A DNA stretch of 64,000 bases, taken from positions 35,190,068 to 35,254,067 of the forward strand of contig CM059566.1 in the NCBI GenBank assembly GCA_030386875.1, read 5' to 3'. The notes under the pieces were generated by a model that saw only the letters and a list, made by a program, of their open reading frames with translations, did no database searches and was not told the origin of the DNA. Within the stretch, counting starts at the first letter, position 1. Each line of letters opens with the position of its first letter. Source of the DNA: Morinoia aosen (taxonomy: Eukaryota > Arthropoda > Malacostraca > Amphipoda > Talitridae). The position numbers and the translations under genes were made by a program. Of this stretch, positions 25,801 through 37,800 are shown piece after piece.

Positions 25801-28800
25801 TGAAACGTAAAACTTGACCCGTGAAACGTCACACTTGACTAGTTCAACAGTACGTTTCATCAAGGAAGTCAAGTGAAATTTAGCGCGCCCAGTTCGCAAA
25901 ACAAGAAGCACCGCAGAAGCCATGAATTTCCCTGCAAAGGGGTACCAAGAAGTAGACGTGGATGGAGAGGTATGCCTCCCTTGAGTAAAATGCCACGAGT
26001 AAGTTAAGTGAAATCGACTCGATAAACCCACGGTTTGAGCTGGCTAAGACAAGATACAGCATTACTTTGCCGAGTGACCAAACTTGAAAATTATTCAATG
26101 CAAGCTAACCCTACCAGCTGGTTTTTAACCCAAATTAATATCATATTAGGTTAATATTCTTCTGAAGCTACATGTATACGAATTAAAAAATAAGTTAATT
26201 AAAAAAGTCGTGTAAGTACTAAAACTAAGAACTTTCAATTCATTAGCTTATTATAATGACGTTCATAGAAGTACAACGCCCAGTGCATATCAGTCTGTGG
26301 AGTTAGTTAAATCCATTCTTCAGGAACAGCGGAAATGACTTAAGCTACGTATGAATAGATAAGAAAAATACTGTTCCTAAACAATTCAAAAGCGAGATAT
26401 GAGCCGTCAGGAGAGAAATGAGATGTGGCAATCAGAAGTAAAGGGGTCACCAAACAAATTCCCCTTATGGACCACAGTAACACCCACACACAAACAAGTT
26501 ATTCTAAAATGACGCCACTGTCACACAACAAAAAAAAGTTGGAAAATGTTACAGCAAACGGGCATCGCCAAAAACGAGAAGCGCCTTTCAAGCCTCGCTA
26601 CAGAAAGCGAGAGAAATTTAGCAGTTTTGAGATATTAAAGCGTGGAGTTGAAGTAAGTTAAGATAGAAGGAATACCATGAATCGTTTTGAATCGTCGCCA
26701 GGTCACCAGCTTCTTCAGGGAAATAATTGCCGGCATTCGGTACATGAATGTATATTTGAAACCCCAACTTATCAAGAGATAATAGTACACACAAGAAACC
26801 ACCTTTAATAGAACACGAACAGTAACCTGAACACTCCTCAATACGGCGTAGCACTCCTCCACATGGTGTAGAACTTTAAAAATGCTTATTCTTCGAGGAT
26901 TTCCCACAGGTTTAATAAAAGCAAAAAATTATGCACATAAAAGTATGTTTTTAGTGCTGGAATACCACGGCACACTAACACACCACAATTTATAGAAGAG
27001 GTACCCCATGTGACAGGCAGCAAATAATGCCTGCAGTGAAAACAGCGCACGATTCACGCCTCAAACTGACGTTACTCCATGGTAACAGCGCTCAGTTAGC
27101 CAAACGTTGACATCACATTCCAACTAGGATGTAATCAAGACAAATGTGAATCAGAAAAATATATCCTGCAACATGACAAAAGCCGGTAAAATCAGAGGTC
27201 CACGAAGCCAGTAACAGTTGGGGCCTCACCAACGTTTCTACTGCGGCCAGATTGTTCGCGTACTCCTGATCGCCCGGATTGTGGTTGATGTTTTCATACA
27301 TGCTCAGGATATTAACAGAGGAGTTTTCATAACCAACAGGAGCAGCAGCACTACCACCAACAGCAGTGTCTGTCCTGAGCCATTCGTCTTCAGAGCTGTA
27401 GTTCTCCGAGTTCCTCTGAGCGCTGCTGAATCGTTGGCTTTCATATAAATTATCCGCAGGAGCAAACGGGTCAAACGAATCGATGGGTCTCTTGTTGATC
27501 ACAGCGTAAATGGGCTCGTCCGAGGAAGGATCAATGGGCCCAGAGTCGACAGGAATAGATGGCAAACGACGCCCGGCAGGGTGCATTCTGGGGTGGATAC
27601 CAGCTTCCTCGTACAAGTTTTCCGTCGAATATAACGAGTTGTAGTTCTGTGTTGCCGTGAACAGAGATTGTAAAATACAAGGTCAGGATTACTGCATTGG
27701 ACTTCTTTACGATAACCAAAGAGAGAGCTAGCTCAATGAAGAAGGGATTTGCTTACAAAGCCTGTTAAAGGGTGAAACGAAAGTGTCAAAAACATGATTA
27801 TGGTAGATACGTCTACAAACACCGTTAGCTCAACGCGAGTGAAAAAATAACCAAATACATCACACGGCTCACCCCTGTAAACAAAGTTCATGATCGTTTT
27901 AGAATGTTAAGTAAGCGAAAACTCCTAACGAACGCAACATGCGTTAGCAACGGCCACCAATTTCTGGGATGAAGAATTCTTCACACACGCAAAAAATACC
28001 TTAGATCGAATACCAGCGAATGAAGAAGTTTCTCCACGATTGGCATCTTTGAAGGAGGTTGAAGATGGTGGAAAAGGAGAGTTTTGGGTGGAGAAAATGG
28101 ACGTAGGGAAGGATTCAGAGGCAGATATATTACCGACACTGTGTGCAGTAGCAGGTACTGAGGACTTGTCCACAGATTGGAACACACGTTCGCTACGCTT
28201 CTGCGGCACGTTATTTTCCGGTTGAAATTCAGATAAAGGCCATAATGGTGATTCGGATACGGGCGGCATTTGCGACTTCCTGCCTCCCGCACGTGGCTGG
28301 AGGGTTTGATTGGTTTTAGGTGCAGCTGATAACGCTCCTCGAGGAGGGGGAATCAAATTAGGGTGAGTGGCATGACTGAAACTGGACTTCTTGTCAAAGA
28401 TGCTCGACTCAAAAGTAGAGGGTTCTTCGTCCGCCTCAAACAGGAGATCACAAAGGAACGGATTCGCCAACGAAAATCGAGGATTCGATAGCACTTGTTC
28501 TTTAGCAGACAAAGACGATGCAGAAATGAAAGACATGGGTCTTGTGCTTGAATTGCTACCCCTAGTTGCATTAGAATTGGAATCCTGACTCGTCTTCGGA
28601 CCCAAAATTTCTTTGAAATTATCCCAAGATGGGTGGTCACCTGATACTTTATTTTGAAGAGGCAATTTAGCGATAGAAGTATTAGTGTTAGCACTTGGGG
28701 GACGTAACGACGGGGATGAGAAAGGATTATGGGATGACACTTTGGATGAGGGTTGCGCAACAGTTGGTTGGGAACTGGAGGAAGGAGGGAAGAAGGGAGA

Positions 28801-31800
28801 CTTTCTCGAACCCTGACGAAAGAGTCCAGTTTTAAAATTACAAAACTCGTCAATATAGGTGGATGAAAGTTTATCTATGCTGAATGTGCGTCTCATTCGA
28901 TGAAAATATGATACTTAAATGTGAATGTTAGCTAATTTAATAAACATGGTACGCATCATACCTGTATGTACAGTTGTACACGAATTTAAAATCTTGTACA
29001 ACGCGCGCGGAAGACACTACTTTGACTACAGGAAATGAAGACATTAGAGCCGCACTCCACAGTTATTGCCATCATTCTTAAATAGAGTACAACTTGAAGT
29101 ACAACTTGAAAGCCTGACCTCATATCGCTCATTGGGAGGGACAACGTCCTGACTCAAAATTTTGGAAAATTGATTTATATATACTGTCAAATTCGCTATT
29201 TCTTTCTACGTTTTTTAGTGAAACCGTCATAACTGCACCTTCAAAATTTTCCGAGATGAAGGATTCCTTTTTTTTCAAACAAAACTAATTCTGCAAAACA
29301 GTTTTCAAAGTTGAAATCATTTCTCCTGAAAATTCAAGAATTTCGACTTGTGACGTTCTTCCTCCCAATGAGCGACATTGAACCATCGTAACTGCATTGA
29401 AATGAGTTTGACATTGCCGAAAACTTAAATAATGCGATGGACCAATACTTCATGGCGAATGAACAAACATTTTTGACAAACGTCTTAAGCGTTAAAAGGG
29501 CATAGCCACAAAAAAATCTAAAGCACTTGTGAACTACGACTTGTTTCAACAATACCAGAACCATGTGGTCGGTCTCACACACCAGAAGTGTTCAAGGCCA
29601 AGTTAAGACCTGTCACTAGAGATATGTTCACCATCACTTAGTTGGCAGATGTTGTAGTTGATTTTGTCGAAAATACATTTATACTTGAATTACTCCTGGT
29701 CTTATTTCCAATACGATAATGAAACTAAGAACCCAATCGTTTACCTATACATACATCTTAAGAGCAAAGGTTCATTTAAAAGAAATGAAGAACTTGTTGC
29801 AAGGCAGGAATCTTTGTATTTCATTCCCGGTCTGGTGCAAGCATCAGCAAGTCAGGCGTGAAGGCATCACTCATTACATTCATTACATTACATTACATCA
29901 CTTCTGAAGGCATCATTCTGCACAACATTAACGCAGGTAGCGTGCACACAGTGTGCCTGAAACTCTACACTGTAGTGACCTGAAACTCTACACTGTGGTG
30001 ACCTGAAACTCTACACTGTGGTGACCTGACACTCTACACTGTGGTGACCTGACACTCTACACTGTGGTGACCTGACACTCTACACTGTGGTGACCTGACA
30101 CTCTACACTGTGGTGACCTGACACTCTACACTGTGGTGACCTGACACTCTACACTGTGGTGACCTGACACTCTACACTGTGGTGACCTGACACTCTACAC
30201 TGTGGTGACCTGACACTCTACACTGTGGTGACCTGACACTCTACACTGTGGTGACCTGACACTCTACACTGTGGTGACCTGAAACTCTACACTGTGGTGA
30301 CCTGAAACTCTACACTGTGGTGACCTGAAACTCTACACTGTGGTGACCTGAAACTCTACACTGTGGTGACCTGAAACTCTACACTGTGGTGACCTGAAAC
30401 TCTACACTGTGGTGACCTGAAACTCTACACTGTGGTGACCTGAAACTCTGCACTGTGGTGACCTGAAACTCTGCACTGTGGTGACCTGAAACTCTGCACT
30501 GTGGTGACCTGAAACTCTGCACTGCGGTGACCTGAAACTCTACACTGCGGTGACCTGAAACTCTACACTGCGGTGACCTGAAACTCTACACTGCGGTGAC
30601 CTGAAACTCTACACTGCGGTGACCTGAAACTCTACACTGCGGTGACCTGAAACTCTACACTGCGGTGACCTGAAACTCTACACTGCGGTGACCTGAAACT
30701 CTACACTGCGGTGACCTGAAACTCTACACTGCGGTGACCTGAAACTCTACACTGCGGTGACCTGAAACTCTACACTGCGGTGACCTGAAACTCTACACTG
30801 TGGTGACCTGAAACTCTACACTGCGGTGACCTGAAACTCTACACTGTGGTGACCTGAAACTCTACACTGTGGTGACCTGAAACTCTACACTGTGGTGACC
30901 TGAAACTCTACACTGTGGTGACCTGAAACTCTACACTGCGGTGACCTGAAACTCTACACTGTGGTGACCTGAAACTCTACACTGTGGTGACCTGAAACTC
31001 TACACTGTGGTGACCTGAAACTCTACACTGTGGTGACCTGAAACTCTACACTGCGGTGACCTGAAACTCTACACTGCGGTGACCTGAAACTCTACACTGC
31101 GGTGACCTGAAACTCTACACTGCGGTGACCTGAAACTCTACACTGTGGTGACCTGAAACTCTACACTGCGGTGACCTGAAACTCTACACTGCGGTGACCT
31201 GAAACTCTACACTGCGGTGACCTGAAACTCTACACTGCGGTGAACTGAAACTCTACACTGTGGTGACCTGAAACTCTACACTGTGGTGACCTGAAACTCT
31301 ACACTGTGGTGACCTGAAACTCTACACTGTGGTGACCTGAAACTCTACACTGTGGTGACCTGAAACTCTACACTGTGGTGACCTGAAACTCTACACTGTG
31401 GTGACCTGAAACTCTACACTGTGGTGACCTGAAACTCTACACTGTGGTGACCTGAAACTATACACTGTGGTGACCTGAAACTCTACACTGTGGTGACCTG
31501 AAACTCTACACTGTGGTGACCTGAAACTCTACACTGTGGTGACCTAAAACTCTACACTGTGGTGACCTAAAACTCTACACTGTGGTGACCTGAAACTCTA
31601 CACTGTGGTGACCTGAAACTCTACACTGTGGTGACCTGAAACTCTACACTGTGGTGACCTGAAACTCTACACTGTGGTGACCTGAAACTCTACACTGTGG
31701 TGACCTGAAACTCTACACTGTGGTGACCTGAAACTCTACACTGTGGTGACCTGAAACTCTACACTGTGGTGACCTGAAACTCTACACTGTGGTGACCTGA

Positions 31801-34800
31801 AACTCTACACTGTGATGACCTGAAACTCTACACTGTGATGACCTGAAACTCTACACTGTGGTGACCCGAAACTCTACACTGTGGTGACCCGAAACTCTAC
31901 ACTGTGGTGACCTGAAACTCTACACTGTGGTGACCTGAAACTCTACACTGTGGTGACCTGAAACTCTACACTGTGGTGACCTGAAACTCTACACTGTGGT
32001 GACCTGAAACTCTACACTGTGGTGACCTGAAACTCTACACTGTGGTGACCTGAACCTTTACACTGTAGTGACCTGAAACTCTACACTGTAGTGACCTGAA
32101 ACTCTACACTGTGGTGACCTGAAACTCTACACTGTGGTGACCTGAAACTCTACACTGTGGTGACCTGAAACTCTACACTGTGGTGACCTGAAACTCTACA
32201 CTGTAGTGACCTGAAACTCTACACTGTAGTGACCTGAAACTCTACACTGTGGTGAACTGAAACTCTACACTGTGGTGACCTGAAACTCTACACTGTGGTG
32301 ACCTGAAACTCTACACTGTAGTGACCTGAAACTCAATACTTAAGTTATCAGGATATCTTAGCTCATCAGCTAAGGAGTCACTGTTTGCCATGGTACCTAA
32401 AACTCTACACTGTAGTTACAAGGATATTTAAATTCGTCAAGTTTGCCAAGGTAAAAAAAAACCTGGCACAAACCTGGGGGTCGACGTTGTTGGGGGCGCC
32501 GGGAGGAGACAGACCCCAGGGGTCCCTGGCGGCGGAGGGGGGGGAGAGTGGGGACCCCAGACCTGATATACATCAATTAAAATAAAACGTTTTCACTCGA
32601 AATACATCAACTAAAATAAGAAGCTTTGATAGACTACGAGACAATAGCCTTTACTGTCCCAGGCCTGGAATACATGAACCCGTGGATGGATAATATTATT
32701 TTGAAGAAACTTACACCGTCAGGTCAATTTGACCCCTACCTTTTTATTAAAGTAACAAAGCACATATAGGTTAAGCAGGTTCAGATATTTGAGAAAACTC
32801 ACAAAGCCATGTTCATATGTATATGGATAAAGCGTACAGTGATTTGAGTTTAAAATTCAGTTGGGGTCATTTTGACCCCACAGTGCATCCACGGGTTATA
32901 TAATTACAATAAGAAGTTTTCACAGGCTACGAGATAGTAGCGTTAAGTACACAAGATTAGAAACATGAAGGGTGTAGTATCTCGAAAGAGGCCTCGCATT
33001 AGGAGCGCCGCAGGAAGTCCTAATCGCACTTGGGTTTGGATGGGTCGGAAGCGCCCCGACCGCAGGCGCCGGAAGGTACGGCGGCGGAAGTTCTTTGTTG
33101 CGCACTAGACTCAAGAGCAAGCTGTGTGAACTACGGTGAGCAGTAGATGGATAAGTGCCTTACTGAGAGTTTCATTCTACTCCTTAGAAGTTTAAGGCTT
33201 CAGAAACTTTAGTTCCAGCTACAGCTAAATATACCTTATGTTGTGCTAAAAGTAACGACACAATAAAGAGTCAGTCAATCGACCCTTTTTAGCTTGACTA
33301 AAAGTGACAGTTCTCAACTTGGACTGTAAATGCATGAGAAGCTTATGATGTGAAGCAAGTAAAAATGATCTACTTCAAACGCCAGACAATAAAGCGTTTC
33401 TGGTATCAGACATTACTAATTAACGTTTCTAAGGTTAGTTGAAGGGTAGAATGTCCAAGTAACTTTAGAGTATTTTTCCAGCTAGTTAGCCCTGTGGCTG
33501 AGAACACTAGGCTTGGAAGCATCCAAGTTCAACCCTCCGAGGTGAAATAGAAACTGAGCAACGCCAAACAATACATGGAACCACTGAGGCGTTTTGTTTC
33601 ACTCGGACAGCTCAATAAAGACAAGTGCACTAATTGCGACAAAGAGAAAACTCATTCATTTTCATTTTAAGGCGCTCTGTGGAAAGACAAAACGCCAAGA
33701 ATGAAAATCACATGACTCAAATCCCCGCAGAAAAAAATTGTCAAAACCCTAACCCTACCAGAGCTCTATCTGAACTGCAAAAGTAAAGCTGAATTTCAAG
33801 AATTTCAGAACTTCGCGCAAGAGGGAGTAACAAGAAGGGCTCACCGAGACCTCCGACGGCACCGAGAGCAGCACCGTTGTTCTGTGGCGGGTTGAAGTTG
33901 ATGTCCAGGAGATCGTTGATGCCGGACTTGTCCTGCTGCTCCTGGCGCGCCTGGCGCTCCCTGGGGGATAGCAATGCGCCGGTGCAGTACTTATAGGGGG
34001 GTGATGTGTGTGTGGCGGTGGGGTGACGATCGCAGCAATGGGGGTGATACGAAGGGAACAGGAAATGAGAGGGTACGGGAAAAAGAGAGGGTACGGGAAA
34101 AAGAGAGGGTACGGGAAAAAGAGAGGGTACGGGAAAAAGAGAGGGAATGGGAAAGGAAATTAAACAATATGGCACATGACATGAAAAGGCACATGATATG
34201 GAAAGGAAATGCAATGAAAGAGAAGGAAAAAAGGAAAAATGAAAGGAAAGGAAAAAGTAGACAACGCATGGAAAAATAAACTGTGAAAATGAGAATTGCT
34301 TCAAAAATGAGGGAGACAAAACAAGTCAAACAAACGCAGTACAATGTAAATCTGTCAGAACAATGTTAGCTAAAAGCGGATTTCAGTAAGAGAAGAGAAA
34401 ATATGTGGACAAAATACAAGCATAAAAAACAAAACCTCAGATACATGAAAACAGCAAAGTAGAAACATATGATTAGCTGAGTTAATTTAAGCCTCCCTAA
34501 CTGCAACAAAAGCATTCCTAGGAGAGGAAGGATGAAAGCACCATTTAGTACAGAGTTACGGGAAGTCGAAATCTAAACACAATGCGCGTTCCCACCCGAG
34601 ATCCTCAGCGCATAAAATTGGAAGAAAGGAAGCTATGAAGCGTGAGAGAAGTTATAAGTGCTGAAAAACAGTACATCAGTTAACTGAAAGAAGATTGTCT
34701 TGAACTAAACAAAAAAACAGAGTTCATTTTAACAAAAAGAAATCCTGCCAAACGCTCAGCTGCGAAAGTAAAAAGCAAATTTCAAATCAAATATGATTGA

Positions 34801-37800
34801 GCCAAAGGAAAATGTAAAACATGGAAAAGAATAAATAACATTACAGCAAATCCCCAAGAAGTGCTTGACGCATTTACCTGATGCCACCATTTTCTCATGA
34901 TTTTCTTTTCAAGAAAATGATTCATTAGTAATAAAGATAATACAAGAACAGCGGATTCAAAAACTATGAATACACGAGAAAACTTTAAAAAAAATTTAAA
35001 TCGAGGAAGGGAAAAAAGGATTCATGTAAGAAACAGAATGGAATGCAACAAACAGAAAAACTACGAGACAAATGAAAAAAATCAATAGAAATGAGAGAAA
35101 ACCTAATTATGAGAGGTAACTAATAGAATTACCTGTTACCTAGAATAGAGCTAACAGTGTGGTGATTGTGGCCTGCTGTCGGCTACCCTCCCATGGGGAG
35201 GATAAGCCCGGTATATGTATGTAACTAATAGAATGCGTGAAATGTCTAAATTGACCTTCTCTATACAACTTAAATGGACTACTTAGATCCCTGACCTACG
35301 TTTCAAGTCGTGAACTAAGACTGTGTGAGGTATTTTATGATTCACTAACCACAATTAAGGCGATCTTACGACAAGAAAAGCAACTATTTAGTAGGGACCA
35401 GAGATGAGGAATCTATGCGTAGGGTATGTTCCAACATTATATACCCTACGCATAGGAACTACAAGCTAAGAAGGAAGAGGAAGAAAGAGAAACAAGAGAT
35501 AGCGAAGGCATGGAAACGGAGAACAGCACAATGGGCAAGAAAGATAAAAGTCTACCTGTCACCGAAGTAACCTAACAGTATCTCCCTTGACGGTGCCGGT
35601 CCCCACAGAATGGGATACACTAACTTTTCAAACATTAGCCTATTGAATATCACATGCTCCCTGAAGGATTTCAAGTTCCTAAAAATGAAATTTATGTTCT
35701 CAGTTCTTAAAAAGGATTTCAAATCGTGAACGTGCTAAAAATGAAACTTATGTTTTCAGTTCTTAAAATCCCCAAAACTTAATTCAAGTTCTAAAATCAT
35801 TCTAGAGTTCGGTCTTAGAAACAAAATTTGAAATGCAGAGTCCTTCAAGTTCTGAGGTTTTGTCAGAAGTGCAGAATAACTCAAATTCAAGGAAAACAAA
35901 ATACATAAAGCAGACCAACCAATGGCAACAAATTCAACGTTCTCGAGTCACCAAAAAAATTAAATAAAGGTAACTCAAACACACAAAAAAAAAAACGAGT
36001 CAGTTCAAACCCCAGAGGGAAAGCAAAACAATACATGGAAATCTAATGGCAAAAAAATTACATTTTTTGAGGGTAAGAAAGATGACACCCGCACCAACAA
36101 ATAGAAACTTGAGAAGCAGTTGACGCTCAAGTGATGTTTGCAGTCAATAATGCAGAGATTTTTTAATTATAAGAAAATCTTGAGCAGTGGGCTACTTTGC
36201 AGCAAACAGGTCGGGATGGCGCAACTATCACGCGTTGTCAATGCTAACAAAACTAATTTTAGCAAACTGCAAAACTAAACACTTTTTTGTTCACGAGCGT
36301 ACAAGCATCACTAAGTACAGGATTGTATCCGCTTATTCTTCGCACGTTACTGAAATAAGTACGTAAAAAATTAACGCATTTCGAAGTAAAGAAAACCGCA
36401 GTACATATTTCATAAATTTAACATATTCCAAACTGCCAATATTAATAGAGCATATATGATTAACATATTTCTATAAAATTTCGAATTATCTAAGCATTCC
36501 TTATGACAAAACAAAAACTACAAGCGTGTCATATACATATATACACAAGTGTAGGAACATATTTCCAACATATTTTTTTCCTCGACCGGATGCATTGCAG
36601 TCGTGCGTGTGGAGCGTACCACTAGTGAAAGAGAGGCGTGATGGGATTGTTGCTTATGAGGTCGCATTGATACCAAGGCGATTAACCCACTACCGCCACA
36701 CGTTCCCCACAGGGTACACTTACACTCAATGAAAATACTCCCATGTTTTTTTCTTATCAAGTAGATGCTCTTATGTGTTTTTCGAAGTTCACTGCCAAGT
36801 GGCAGTTGCGTCTCTAATCTGATGGAGGAGACAACCTGATGCTAGAGCCAGTCAATAACGGTGGTAATAATACCGGTAATTTTGAGTAGAAAATTAGACA
36901 GTATTGCTGACCTTATAGCTCTTGTCACGCTCGATTGGGTAAATTGTTTTGCTCTCACGGGAAAACTCAGCCTCCATGACAACGTAGCCACACTGACTTT
37001 CTTTGCTACTAAATCCTCAAAATATATTTGAAAATGTGATGTATTATTGTACTCTTGAGTTGTACCACCAAAGATGCTCCACGGGCGTTCCACCAAAGCA
37101 TTTGATGGTGATCCCTTCATCTTTCCTCTGCCTAGTCTACAGTTTAATTCATGCGTGCGGTGGAAGAAAATCAAAAAAATTTGAGAATCGCGGCTAAAAA
37201 TGTCAATTTGATGAGCGCACTGCATTAATAGGTTGAACTTGTAGCGAGGATATGGCATTAATCCATTGAGTCAACACAGAGAGAACTATGAAATTTATCG
37301 TTTGCCCGCTTTATCAAAAATATACAAGTTTTAAAAATATAACTGCAATGTGCAATTACAACTGCAATATGATTAAAATTACATCATTACAATAATTAAT
37401 GCCTTTTGTAGTAATAAATATTTTACCGTGTCAAAGGTTATAGCCTTTAACACAGTGAAATATTTATTACTACAAAAGATGTAATTACAGAATTACAGTT
37501 TTCTCGTACAACAAAAACACAAAAAAATGTCTTTGATTATAATTATGATCAAATCATAATGGATAATAGCATATGATTTCAACACGTGAATCAGAAAAGC
37601 ATATACCAATTCCATCCCAGCACAACTGCAGCAAAGTAGCCCACATATCAAGAGATGAAGGCGATCATAAAATCCAAATTGTTCACAGCTCCCCGATTTA
37701 ATAGCAAATCGAACTGAAAATACAGCCGTCTTGGCGTTCAGAACGTCAAGCACGAAAAAAACAGCGAACACTCACAATAGAGAGCCATCATCGGACCTAA

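Noticed and set aside
27981..28853. Other frames over cassette exon A
   Set aside because: Shadow frames; the phase-0 frame has matching splice sites and endocytic motifs.
33741..34344. Minus-strand frame of 192 residues and its neighbours
   Set aside because: Part is exon 8; the rest reads the pyrimidine-rich repeat as Phe/Ser/Leu/Pro and ends without sense.
36518..37258. Short frames on both strands in intron 7
   Set aside because: No splice sites of quality and no coding composition.
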